Source: Pseudopithomyces maydicus (taxonomy: Eukaryota; Ascomycota; Dothideomycetes; Pleosporales; Didymosphaeriaceae). Taken from it: a stretch of 64,000 nt of DNA. Location of the stretch: positions 558,001-622,000 of the forward strand of contig JANTUC010000007.1 in NCBI GenBank assembly GCA_026873275.1, given 5' to 3'. Below the pieces are notes generated by a model, which had not been told where the DNA came from, ran no database searches, and was given only the letters and a program-made list of their open reading frames with translations. The position numbers were made by a program, and so were the translations under genes. Position 1 is the first letter of the stretch; each line of letters begins with the position of its first letter. Positions 33,275 through 47,055 of the stretch are shown here, one piece after another.

Positions 33275-36200
33275 ATGAGCTCGCAGCAGACAGGACCGCG
33301 TGGTATCAGCGCTCAGGATTGGAACCAGCTGAAAGAATGGAATTCGCAAACTCCGAAGAGCACGGATGCCTGCATACATGAAGTTATACGCAAACGAGCA
33401 CTGTCGCAGCCGAACAGTATAGCAGTCTGTGCATGGGATGGCACCTTCACCTACCACGAACTGGAGGATGTAACATCTCGACTTGCCTCCTTCTTGAAGA
33501 AAAAGGGTGTGAAGCCGAATACCTCTGTGCCGTTCTGCATGGAGAAATCAAAATGGGCGATAGCTGGTCCGTCATACTTTCTTACGCCGAAATTGTAGCG
33601 AAATATTTTCTAACGTCCCGTTCACACAGCAATGTTTGCAATCATGAAGGTAGGAGCCGCATTCGTCCCGCTAGATCCCAGCCAGCCGCGTAATAGGCTC
33701 AGTACATTGCTCGAGGAGCTGAACGCACAATTTGTGCTATCCTCAAGCTCTACGGCTGATTTGTTCGCACACGGCACGAACCCTGTTGTCATAGTTGTTG
33801 ATCAGCCTCTCCTTGATGAAGTCAGTCTCTCTCCGGCGGACGTTGTTCAACCCGTAAATTCTGACCAGGTGGCATTTATCATGTTCACTGTAAGTTCTTC
33901 CACCGCAGGGCTGCCTCATGCTAACGGAAGGTATACAGTCTGGAAGTACTGGAAGACCAAGCGGGGTACAAATTGAGCATAGGTCAGTAAATTGCACAGC
34001 TTTGTCTGTCTCATCTAAATTTGTCCCAGGGCTATGTTGACAGCTGTCACATCCTATGCGACAGAATTTGGCTTCAGTGAGAGAACTCGATTTATGCAAG
34101 CTTGTGCATTCATTTGGCTTCCATCTACCTTAGAGATCATTGCAACCTTAATTTGGGGCGGTCGAGTCTGTGTTCCTTCAGAAGAGGACAGGCTCAACAA
34201 TGCATCACAGTTCATGCGCGAACATGAAGTTGATATGGCCGTTGCAACACCTTCTTTCTTAACCTCGCTCGATCCAGATGATATTCCATCATTACGAGTC
34301 CTTGGTGCTGGTGGCGAAAAGCTACCACAAGATCTCATTGACAAGTGGGCAGCTAGGGTCAACCTTATACTTTCTTACGGTTCCACCGAAACCAATTTAT
34401 GTATTCTCCAATCAATACCACCGGGCCCTTTAAAGACCAGAGCACGAACAGCAGGATGCGCCGCTTGGCTGGTAGACCTAGAAGATCGAGAACGTCTTGT
34501 TGCGATTGGAGAGGTGGGGGAATTGGTGATAGAGGGCTTCGCTCATGCTCGTGGTTATTTGCATGACGAACAGAAGACTTCCACAAAGTTCTATACAGCT
34601 CCAAGTTGGTTATGTGATCTGCGTATTGGGTCACCTGCCCGGCTTTGTGCAACTGGAGATTTGGCTAGATACAATTCTGATGGTACTCTTGAACTACTTG
34701 GCAGAAAAGACACTGCAACAAAACTGCGAGGGCAGAAGATCGAGCTTGGCGAGGTCGAAGCATGCATAGAAAAGGTATTACCATCGAAGATGCGGGCAGT
34801 GGCAGAGGTCACAGCATTAGCAGGTGACAGTGCGAACCAACGACTCGTCGCTTTTGTCAGCACCGGTGGCGCTGATTTATTCCCAACGGAAGATGTGCTC
34901 GATCCATCTCGATTGACATCATCTACAAGAGAATTAATCAAGCGCGTAGAACAACACCTTCTTCAGCATTTACCGTCATATCTTGTCCCATCTGGGATTG
35001 TACCATTACCCAACCTACCTCTCACATCCTCTGGCAAAATAGATCGCCAACATCTCCGCCTGATCGCCTCACGCCTGACCTTGCACGATCTAGCTGGCTT
35101 CTTAGGCTCGCAAAACCCATTCCGGCCGCCATCTACATCCACTGAGCTTCGATTAAGAGATTTGTGGGTCTCGCTTCTCAAGATTGAGAAGGATGGTATC
35201 GGTTTGGAAGACAACTTCTTTCGACTGGGCGGCGATTCGCTTGTTGCTATACACCTGGTATCCGCAGCCCGAAAACTCGGCATGCTATTGACCGTGGACC
35301 AAGTTTTCAAGAATCCTACACTCCATGAGCAAGCACAGGCAGTACAATGCATTGATCAAGGGTTGGATCTGTCAGTTGGTCCCTTTGATCTAATTGAAAG
35401 CCCCTACGAGGTCTCTGCTTTGAAGCATGAGATAAGTCGACAATATGGCATCGATATGGACCTGATTGAAGACATGTATCCTGCTACAAATTTACAGGCT
35501 GGCATGATAGCGCTCAGTCTAAAGCAACCAAGCGCCTACATGATTCAAACAACCATACCACTACCATATACGGTAGATCTTAATCGATTCAAAGATGCTT
35601 GGGCTGATACATCGACCCAAAATCCTATTCTTCGCACAAGAATAGTTGAGACATCCGCAGGAAGTATGCAAGTAGTTCTGCGAGAAAACATTCAATGGAA
35701 ATCCGAGAAAGAATTGAATCAGTACCTCGCTCAGGATGGAAAGACGGTAATGACTTTAGGGGGCTACTAACGCGGTATGCCATTGTCGAGACAGATCCGG
35801 ATGAGCGACACTTTGTTTGGACGACGCACCATGCTCTTCTTGATGCATGGTCCATGTCTCGAACACTCAGTCTGGTATCTTCTGCGTACTTTGGCACTCA
35901 GGATAAGCTTGCTGTTGGCTTCAACACTTTTATCGGAGCTCTGAAGGACATTGACGAAGAATCTCAGGCTACTTATTGGAGAAAATATCTTGGAAATGCC
36001 GACTTTGTGCAATTTCCGGCTCTGCCTGACCCCGCATATGAGCCTCGCCCCAGCACCTCTCTTCAAAGGTGGCTAGCGCTGCCTACAGACCAAGGCTCAT
36101 GCACATCGGCCACTAAAGCCCGCGCCGCTTGGGCATTACTGATGGCTCAGTACTCTAATTCCAATGATGTGGTTTTCGGCGTCACCATGAGTGGAAGATC

Positions 36201-39200
36201 TCTTCCCGTGCCTCACATTGACCACATTATTGGACCTACCATTGCCACAGTTCCAGTCCGTATCCAGCTCAATCCGCAAGAAACCATTGAGGATCTTCTT
36301 CAACGCGTCCAGAAAGAATCAGCAGAAATGATACCGTTTGAACAAGCCGGCCTGCATAACATCAAACGTCTCAGCCCTGACGCACATCATGCATGTAAAT
36401 TCCAGACCCTTTTGATCACCCAAGCTGCTAAACAGTCCGAACTCCACTTTCTCAGTCACAACGCGGAGATAAAAAATTGGCAACATTCCTCAACTTACAC
36501 TCTGAACCTAGAGTTAAATTTCGAACCTGGCGGTATGATGTGCAATGCAGTCTTTGATGAAAATATTATTTCTGAGACGCAAATGAAGCTGATACTGACT
36601 CAATTCGAATTGATTATCGGTAAAATCTGGTCCGAAAATGCCAGTTCAACTGTGAACGACTTGGAGTACATCAGCACTGCAGAGATCGAACAGGTATTTT
36701 CTTGGAATAATACTGTCACGGAGCATGTGTCTCGTGCCTCTCATGAGATCATTCAGGATAACAGCAGGCAATATTCCGATACCTTGGCTATCATATCTTG
36801 GGACGGGGACTTCACTTACAAAGAACTGGACGATCTATCTACGATTTTAGCTCTTCACTTGGTCGCCAAAGAAAGCGTTCAACCAGGAGAGATTATTCCA
36901 ATCTACTCGGAAAAGTCGAAGTGGCCATTAATTAGCATGCTTGCGGTCTGGAAATCTGGTGCCGCATGGACGCTTCTGGATTCAGCTCATCCCAGCATCT
37001 GGGTAAACAAGATTGTGAAAGACACAGCAGCCCGGATTGTACTTTGTTCCAGCAAATGCTCCTCAAAGATACCTTCGGGGACATCGCATCTTATTGTCAA
37101 CGCAGACTCAATGAAAATGATTGAATGCGAAGACAACAATGACCATTCATTGCCAAATGTTGGTTCGGGAAGTGCTGCATTTGTCCTTTACACTTCTGGA
37201 AGTACAGGTTCTCCCAAAGGAATTGTGCATGAACATGGGGGTTATTTGGCAGGTGTTATGGCTCGTCGAGATGTCCTACAGCGGGGACCGTCTTCCAAAG
37301 TTCTGCAATTCTCATCATATGCGTTCGATGCCGCAATTGAAGACACAATGACGACATTCTTAGAGGGAGGAACTGTATGTATCCCTGCGGATGATGAGCG
37401 CAACAATGATCTCGTCCACTACGTCACAAATATGGGAATTACGCACATGGACTTGACTCCATCGTTCGCCATGACGCTATCACCTGACAATCTACGTGGA
37501 TTAAAAGTGCTTACCCTTGGAGGTGAAGCGGTGACTGTAGCGCATCGAGATCTATGGGCTGGGAAAGTGTCACTAGTCAACGCATACGGTCCTAGCGAAA
37601 TCGCAATTACCAGCCACACTAAGATCATCAGTCCTGATTCGGAGCCTTCAAACTTAGGGCCTGGCACAGGATGTCGTAGCTGGATCACCGTCGTTGAGGA
37701 CCACGATAAACTACAGGCCATAGGTTGCATTGGAGAATTGGTACTGGAAGGTCCCATTCTTTCTCGTGGTTACCTGAACGATCCAATGAAGACAGCTGAA
37801 TGTTTTATCGAAAATCCCAACTGGTTACCCTCTCATATACACGGACCTCGTCGCTTATACAAGACCGGTGACCTGGCGGTTTACTCTGGTCATGGAGATA
37901 TTCGCATTCTGGGACGCAAAGATAACCAGGTTAAGCTGAGAGGCCAAAGAGTCGAGCTAGCGCAGGTTGAACATCTCGTCAAGCTCAAATTTACGACTGC
38001 TTTGAACATTGTCGCCGATATCGTCTCGTTAAGAGTAGGGGAACAAGCCTCCACAATTGCTGTCTTCCTTGAATATGGCGAAGCAGCCGAATCTATGCTA
38101 CAGGAAGTACGTGCAATAGCTTTGCAACTATATTCCGAAATGCATGACGCTTTGCCAGCATACATGGTGCCGACCGCACTTATTTCACTTAGATCGTTGC
38201 CTCTGAGTGTTTCTGGCAAAACGGATAGAAAGAAACTCCGAATTATGGCCGAAACTCTAGACAAGAGTGAAATCGTGTTTCTTTCCGCAGACTCGAATGA
38301 TCATCTATCAAACGGGGAACCTCCCTCCACTACCATGGAAAATCAGATGGCTGCGCTATATGCTGACACTTTAAATCTACCCCTTGGAGATATGATGCGG
38401 AGCTCCAACTTCTTTCACCTGGGTGGAGACTCTATCTTAGCGATGAAGATGGTTGCTACCGCCGGACGGAGCGAGCCCAAATTATCCTTGACAGTCGAAA
38501 CAATATTTCGCCACCCTGTGCTATCCGATCTCGCGGCTAGCACCACATCTAGCTCCATTGTCTCGCACCCGCACACTATTCCACCATTTCATCTTCTAAA
38601 GGATGCTCCTGATTCCGAAGGCTGGATGCTTGAGAATATTGCGATGCTATGTAATTCAGCCCCAGAAGATATTCAAGACATATACCCATGTAGCCCACTT
38701 CAAGAAGGACTCATGGCTTTATCTATCAAAAGTCCAGGCTCATATGTTTCACAGCAGATTTTCCAATTGCCCAGGGATATTGACAAGAATGTCTTCAAAG
38801 CCGCCTGGGAGCAGGTTTTCAATACAACTGCGATTCTCCGGACCAGGATTGTTCAGACGGCCATTTCAATGAACCAAGTGGTCATCAAGCAGAACATATC
38901 TTGGGGTGATCATAAAAACCTGGAGCAATATCTGGAAGAGGATAGAAGACGACCAATGATTGCTGGTGATGCGCTTGTCCGATACGCGTTAATAGATCAA
39001 AGCCATACCCATTTTGTTTGGACCATTCATCATGCTCTGTACGATGGCTGGTCCTTGTCTTTGATCCTGGAACATGTTGAGCGAGCGTACAAGGGAGAAT
39101 TAAACCGGTGGCCGAGGATGGAATACAACCATTTCATTCGCCATTTGCGCAATCTAGACATGGAAGCACATGCGATGTACTGGGCCACTCAGCTCGAAAA

Positions 39201-42200
39201 TGCGTCGCTTTCGACAACAGTGTTTCCCCGTATTCCTACTTCAGAATATTTACCGCGAGCAGCGGCTTCCATTGATTATGACATCGAACTTCCGCCAGGT
39301 GTTTCACGACCTGGGACAATCTCCACGCTAGTCCAAGCCGCTTGGACTCTGCTTGTAAGCCATTATTCAGAAAGTACGGATGTGGTATTTGGGACAACGC
39401 GTACAGGACGTAGTGCGCCACTGGCCGGCATAGACGAATTAGTAGGACCGACCTTCACCACGATTCCTGTTCGTGTTGTTATCAACCCAAAAGGCACGGT
39501 CGATGCACTCCTTGCTCAATTGCACATACAAACAACTGAGATGATACCATTTGAACATCTCGGATTAACGAGTATCAAACAAGTTAGTCGAGATGCTGCA
39601 GTCGCATGTCAATTCCAGACTTTGGTCGTCATCCAGCCCGAGGAGCAAGCCATGCTATCTTCTGATTTGTTTCTTCTCCATGACGTTGCAGGAGATATCT
39701 CTCAATTCAACCCATACGCAATCATGCTGCAGGTTGTCAGCAAGAGACCAAACAACCTGTATGTCAATGTCAGTTTTGATAGTGATCTAGTCGAGGTACC
39801 TCAAATGAACCGAATCCTTCAGCAGTTTGAACGGGTTCTGCAGCAGATTTGTCTGCCTAGCAATCAGGCAATGCCACTGGACGAAGTTGAGATCGTTACA
39901 AAACAAGATCTTGCAACTATCCTGGGCTGGAATAACAATGGCATTGCGCCAGAACCCATTCGTCGTTGTGTTCACGAACTCATCGCGGAACGCACTCAAC
40001 TCTGCCCAGATGTAGAGGCTGTTTGCGCCTGGGACGGCACTCTCTCTTATAGCTCTCTCGATCAGCTATCGGGCATTCTGGCCCAGAAGTTGATTACACT
40101 AGGTGTTGAACCAGACACAATCGTCCCACTCTGCTTTGAGAAATCCATGTGGACAATTATCGGGCTTATGGCCGTTTTGAAAGCTGGAGGGGCGTTCTTA
40201 ATGCTCGATCCTTCCCAACCCGTGGACCGACTCAAAACAATTGTACGCACCGCCAACGCCCAACTCATGCTTTCTTCTGAACGCTACTCGGAACTATTGA
40301 AGGGGAGTATTCAAGATATTTGCGTCGTGTCCCAAGGCACCATAGCTAGTGTCAGCAACGAGGGCCACCAAGATATTGTCAGCGTCTCTCCAAACAACCT
40401 TGCCTGTGTTGTGTTCACTTCCGGATCTTCCGGAGTACCGAAGGGCATTCTTTTGGAGCATACTGCAATTTCAACCAGCATACTTGGCCATGGACCTGGC
40501 CTCGATATGACAGGGAAAAGAGTGTATCAGTTTGCGTCGTACGCATTCGACATGGCCGTTTACGACATAGTCACTACTCTTGCTTTGGGTGGCACAATCT
40601 GTACTCCATCCGAGGATGAGAAAATGAATGATCTAACGCTTTCAATCAATCGAATGAGGGCTGACTGGGCATTCTTCACACCGTCCACTCTGAAACTGAT
40701 TGAACGTACACAGGTACCATTCCTGACCACTGTCGTGGTATGTATACGTATTATCTCCCACATTCAATGTTCACTAACTCTTGATTAGGTAGGGGAGAAT
40801 TCGTAAGCCAAGAGATTGTGGACCAATGGGCCGAGAAGGTCAATCTCTTCCAATGTTCAGGACCTGCTGAGACAACAACCTGCATCATGGGGCTTATGAA
40901 TCCCACTACTAACAAAAACCGCCTTGGAAAAGGAGTGAATGCCCTATGCTGGATTGTGAACCGCGAAAATCATGACGCCCTCGCCCCTATAGGTACTGTG
41001 GGTGAGCTCGTCATTGAAGGCCCCACCCTTGCGCGTGGCTACATAGAAGACGGTCGTAATCTCAACGAAGCATTTATCACTGCACCAAAATGGGCCGAAT
41101 CCCTCGGTAACTGCGGTGGCAGATTCTACAAGTGTGGCGATCTCGTGCAGTACAACTCAGACGGTACTCTAAACTTTATTGGTCGTAAAGATAATCAGAT
41201 CAAGCTTCGAGGCCAGCGAATCGAGTTGAATGAAGTTGAGGATTGTGTCCGGGCAACAATACCAGGATTCCATATAGCAGCGGAGGTTGTAACTCCTATT
41301 GACGGAACGCGGGAACCAATGATTGCTGCATTCTTGGCCCCCCAGACCAATCAAGAAATCTCGAAGGTGTGGGACATTGAAGATCCTATCACTGAAATGC
41401 CAACAACCATTACGTCGCGAATGTCGGATATCAATAGGCACATATCCTCATCACTTCCGAGCTATATGGTACCTTCAGCCTTCATTAATTTGTCAAGCAT
41501 GCCATTAAATGGTTCGGGTAAGGTTGATAGACCAAAGCTAAGAGCCTTAGGCTCTAGCTTGTCGGTTTATCAGTTGGCCGAACTATCACCATCAAACGAA
41601 CCACACGTCTCTCCCAGTACGGGCGCCGAGAGTCTTCTTTGCGAACTCTGGGGTCTTGTGCTAAGTCTCGATGGAAAGACCATATCAGTCAATGATAACT
41701 TCCTTCGTCTGGGCGGCGACTCTCTTGCTGCAATGCGATTAGTGGCGCTGGCAAGGCAAAGGGAACTGACGCTCACTGTTGCAATCGTGTTTAAGTTCCC
41801 ACGCCTCTGCAATATGGCATCGCACATGGCAGGACTACAGAAGAATCTGCCAACCCTCCGAAAACCCTACGCACTTATCGTACAACCTGAATGCGTTCTT
41901 TCCGAGCTTACCGCCGACTGGAATATTAAACCTGACCAGATAGAAGATGCTTATCCATGCACGCCCTTACAAGAAGGACTCATGTCACTATCTTCAGAAA
42001 CACCGGGTGCCTATACTGCTCAAGAAGTTTACGAGTTACCCTTAGAGGTCGAAATATCGAAATTCAAAATCTCATGTGAGGCTTTATACCAAGCTTCAAC
42101 GATACTGAGGACATGCATCGTCCAGACCAGGTCGGGGGAACTCCTGCAGATTGTTTCAAGACAGGAATTACATTGGAACACCGCAACTGACGTTGATAAC

Positions 42201-45200
42201 TACCTTGATCAGGATCAATCTAGACCCATTGGGATGGGCGATAATCTGACTCGATGGGGTATCGTTGAGTCCGCCTCCGGCCGCTTTTTCATATGGACCC
42301 GACATCACGCAACCTATGACGGTTTTTCTCTGCCCCTCAGCCTATCCGTTCTTGAGGACTTCTACCGGCGTAGTGATATTGAGGGGCAAGCTTTGCCAAA
42401 CACGATACAAGGCGACTTCGGTGCCTTTGTAGACTATCTACAAAAAACCGATGCGCAGTCAAACAGAGATTATTGGAGTAGCACACTATATGGTGCTAAA
42501 TATACAAAGTTTCTCACCGCACCTGGCTCGCACAAAATCTCGGACCGAATTGACTCTGTCACGCGCGAGGTCATGGTTAAAATCGCACCGAACTCGAACA
42601 TCACTTTATCCACTCATATACGGGCTGCCTGGGCAATTCTCATCGCAAAACATACGAATAGTAACGACATCATTCTCGGCGAGATAATATCAGGACGAAA
42701 TGTACCTCTACCCGGAGTTGAGGGTCTCCTGGGACCAACATTCGCAACTGTGCCAATTCGAATACAGTTGAGAGACCAAGTCGCAAGCATATCAGGCTAC
42801 TTGGAACAAGTACAAAATCAAATGGTCGACATGATTCCTCATCAGCACTTTGGTTTGCAGCGAATTATGCAAATCGGTCCCGAGATACGTGAAGCGTGTC
42901 AGTTTGAGACGCTTCTTGTCATTCAGCCAAAGTCAAATCTCCAGCGGGAATCTTTGATGATACCGCGTAGAGTTCAGGGTCACTCGCTATTCTATACGCA
43001 CGCTTTAACATTAATCTGTCAGCTTGGGAGCGACGGCATTTTCATCACAGCCCATTTCGACCCAACAGCAATCGATAGCCCACAGGTAAAGCGACTACTA
43101 GCACAGTTCGAACACATTCTTCTCCAGCTTCTATTTGAAGATATGGACGAAAAACGACTCATCGATGTCAATTACGTCTCCCCGCAAGACCATGCGGAAA
43201 TCAAATCATGGAATCAGCACTCGATGGAGAAGATTGACCTCTGTGTACACGATGTATTCAGGCGTATCACCAGATTACAACCCGAGGCTCCTGCAATTGA
43301 CTCGTGGGATGGAACGTTCACTTATGCCGAGCTAGATGCAGCGTCTGATCGTCTCGCATGGCAGCTCGTTCGTATGGGTGTCGGCCCCGAAGTTCTCGTT
43401 CCTCTCTGCTTTCCGAAGTCTGCCCTATTCATCGTCAGCATATTTGCAGTGCTAAAAGCAGGCGGTGCTTACATAGGCATCGACCCCAACCACCCTAGCA
43501 ACCGAATAGATAGCATCATCCAGAGCGCTGGGGCAAAGTTTGCGGTGTCATCGCCGGAATTTTCTTCAGTATTTGCACGATCTAGTGTCGAGGTCATAAT
43601 TGTATCAAAAGAGTTACTGGCTGAGTTGGAACACCCTAGCGACAATTATGTCTCTGGTAATCATGTCAGTTCTAGTAATATGGCATCAGTTGTCTTTACG
43701 TCAGGGTCCACTGGGATTCCGAAGGGCATCCAACTAGAGCACGCTTCTATTTGCAGCAGTACACAAATCCAGGCGGTTGAACTGGGCATTGAACCGGGAA
43801 CAAGAGTGTTCCAGTTTGCATCGCATGCATGGGATGCTGTTCTTGCCGAGGTCGTTATGCCGCTTATGTACGGTGCCTGCGTGTGTGTCCCAGAAGACCA
43901 AGAGCGAATGAATGACTTGGTTGGATCGTTCAATAGGACTGAATCCAACTGGTTGCTGCTTACACCCACAGTGGCCAGCTTGTTCAATCCGAGCCAGGTA
44001 CCCGGAATGAAACGACTTGTTCTGGCTGGCGAAGCTGCTACCGAGCGCGTTCTGGAGACATGGCGAAACTTTCCTGGATATCTACATAACATTTATGGTC
44101 CTGCAGAGTGTACTATCTTCTGTATATGGAACAAACAGCACGCACAAGCACCTAAGCCGTCTTATCTTGGCCGAAGGATCACGGGGAAGCTTTGGGTAGT
44201 CGATCCTGAAGATCATGATCAATTGATGCCAATTGGCGCTACCGGAGAATTGCTCATCGAAGGCCCTCTGCTTGCTCGGGGATATCTCAATGACAATGCC
44301 AAAACAGACCTGGCGTTTATCTATGATCCAACATGGGCGTTGGCTCAGAATCACGGCACGGGCCGACGCATGTACAAGTCAGGAGATTTAGTACGATACA
44401 ATGCAGACGGTTCGTTCGAGATAATTGGTCGTAAAGATACGCAAGTCAAGCTGAATGGGCAGCGAATGGATCCCGCTGAGATCGAGCTCAACATCAGAAC
44501 CATAGTTCCCGAGGCACGTCACGTCGTCGTAGACATCGTCTCATCGCCCAGTTCTCTTGCAAAGCCAATTCTTGCCGCTTTTATTGCATATTCAGAGGAC
44601 TATGCATCGGAAGATAAGTGTGAAAACATATGCCGCAGCATGTCTGAAGAGCAACAGACGAGTTTTACTCGCCTCAAGTCATCACTCGCTTGCCTACTGC
44701 CTTCATTTATGGTACCCTCGTTATTCGTACCACTGGAGCGTATACCAATCAACAGCTCCGGTAAACTTAGCAGACGAGCATTAAAGAGTCTTGTATTAGA
44801 CTTTTCTAGGGCGCAGCTCGAATCTTACATGCTTGCTGATGCTTCAAAACGGTTGCCTGCTACACCCATGGAGATGAAGCTACGGGACCTTTGGTCGAAT
44901 GTTTTGGGCGTCGAACCCGGCTTGATTGGAATCACAGACAGCTTTTTTAATCTTGGAGGCGACTCTATTCTAGCAATGAGATTGGCTAGCTTAGCTCGAT
45001 CTGAGATGGTTTCTCTGCCGGTGTCTATTATATTCCGACATGCCCATCTGACCGATATGGCTGAACACGCTGTCTTTACGACTACAGCAGGGAATGACGA
45101 GTCTCCAGAACCCTTCTCTCTACTCGAAGATGCTTCTGTCGATGCTTTCGTTAAAGACATGGTCGCTACCCAACTTCGGTGGTCCTGGGATGATATTGCC

Positions 45201-46793
45201 GACGTGTATCCAGCGACAGACTACCAAGCTCAAGCCCTTGCATCTGTTCTCATGAAGTCACGTGGTATGATGGGGTACTTTACATTCCAAGGGGATGGGG
45301 ACCTCGACATTGAGAGATTGAAGAGCGCTTGCAACCAGCTCATCAAGGCGCATGCAATCTTGCGTACTGTATTCGTTCAAGATAAAGATCGCATTTTCCA
45401 GGTCATTTTGAAAAAACTGCAAGCCTCATTTCAAGTTTACGAAGTCTTAGGAGACTTAGAAGCTGTTTCAAAGAAGGTATGCGCCCGGGATTTGGCCAAA
45501 GAGCTTTCATTTGGCGACGTCTTCGTTCGCTTTATGCTATTCAAAGATCGGACAAGCACCAGGCACAGACTGATAATGCGTATGTCGCATGCTCAATACG
45601 ATGGTGTATGCTTGCCACAGTACCTAGAAACTCTCCAACGAGCATACAACGGGCTTGAGGAGATGGCTAGTCCTTCGTTCTCTGCCTATATTCGTGAGAG
45701 TCGCCTGCAGAGGCAGCCCATCGCCTACGAATACTGGACCAATCTACTCCATGGATCGATGATGACAGAGGTTATTCCGCGACAAAGACCGAACTACAGA
45801 TCCACTGTCAAAACTCCAAGCGTAGTTGAGGCCAAGGTACCGCTTTTGTCACTTTCGCGCGAGGGCATCACTGCAGCGACGATCATAAAAGCAGCTTGGG
45901 CCTTGACAATTGCCGACTTCAACAATCAAGAGGATGTCGTTTTCACAAGCACAGTCGCCGGTCGGAACATTTCGCTGCCCGACGCAGAGAAAATAGTGGG
46001 AGCTTGCCTTAGCGTTGTCCCAGTGCGAGTGCCTATTCAGGTCGGATGGAGTGGCATTGACCTACTCAGCTACGTGCACGAGCAGCACATCCGGAGCATT
46101 CAACACGAGTTGCTTGGTATGCTTGAGATTGTACGTCACTGCAGCGACTGGTCGAACTGGTTACGCCCAGGATCAATTGTCCAGCATGATGAGCACATCA
46201 ACGAAAACCAGGATTTAACACTGGGCGACGTGAATTACACAATGGATTCCTTTGGTCCTCCGGCGGCCGAATTTGCTGACATCGCAGTTCACTCACATAA
46301 AGATGGAGACTGCATTGCAATCCGTCTAATGGCGTTGACAGACGCGATTTCGACCTCGTTCGTGGAAGACATGCTCTCGAGGCTTTGCGATTACATCTCC
46401 AGTCTATCTCAAGATCCTTATGCATTGCTGGACTCGATTCGATCTGCAGGTCAGACGCAGCATCTGCCGATAGCACTTCCGATGTCAGAAAGCGATGACA
46501 GTGGAGTCTCTGTATTATCTGCATCGTCAGCATCCTCCACGCAGGAGAGTCCAAAACAGGATTCAATAATTGTGGATTGCGTTCGTCGCGCTTGGCATAT
46601 GGTGTTGGGGCCGAAATGCGAGAGCGTGAATTTATCCGGGCACGACTCATTCTTCGACGTTGGCGGGGATATTGTCGGTGTCTCACAACTAGCGGCGCTG
46701 TTGCAGCGACAGGGGTTTAGCATATGCATGGAGGATCTCATTGATTTCCCGAGACTGAGGCAACAGGTGCAGCTGCTCTCGGCTGACGGTTAG
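33275..46793 (+). CDS. Four-module NRPS, A-T-C-A-T-C-A-T-C-A-T-C-T
   Basis: Non-ribosomal peptide synthetase, about 4436 residues. Exons: 33275-33566, 33630-33889, 33939-33982, 34030-40737, 40789-46793. Approximate domains: A1 33.3-35.0 kb, T1 35.15-35.33, C1 35.4-36.65, A2 36.7-38.25, T2 38.35-38.55, C2 38.6-39.9, A3 39.95-41.55, T3 41.6-41.8, C3 41.9-43.15, A4 43.2-44.8, T4 44.85-45.05, C4 45.1-46.4, T5 46.55-46.78. C1-C3 keep H-H-x-x-x-D (A-L-L-D-A, A-L-Y-D-G, A-T-Y-D-G); C4 has S-H-A-Q-Y-D-G, the fungal terminal form. T1-T4 have G-G-D-S; T5 has G-G-D-I and cannot carry the cofactor. All four A domains keep the A10 lysine. A1 has Leu at the amino-group Asp position. There is no E, methylation or TE domain. 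Two one-base frame breaks, in G runs at 35759-35763 and 40792-40795, interrupt C1 and A3. The ATG at 33275 is favoured over 33212. Confidence 0.92.
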
Positions 46794-47055
46794 CATTCTC
46801 AGAATATCGTTTCATCACATTATCGATGGCTTGTATTATTTGATTATATAGACTTCGCATTTTGGTTCAGATACGTAGCCGCTTTGAAAATACAGCGAGC
46901 GGGCATCCATTGGCCTTGCCTAGAAGTAATCATAAAAAAAGGCGTTACGTGGTGAACACTATGCAGGTGCAGGTAAAAATATATTTGGAGTCCGTGAATT
47001 CTTTTTTGTGATCCCCTGCATGTCGTTGTTTTGACGACAACTTTATAGCGCCGCT

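Noticed and set aside
35695..35770. Intron instead of a frame break in the NRPS C1 domain
   Set aside because: The only nearby GT...AG pairs would be 13 bp long or would delete conserved C-domain sequence, so a one-base run error fits better.
45110..46420. C4 judged inactive because the first His of H-H-x-x-x-D-G is Ser
   Set aside because: S-H-x-x-x-D-G is the usual form in fungal terminal C domains, and the catalytic second His is present.
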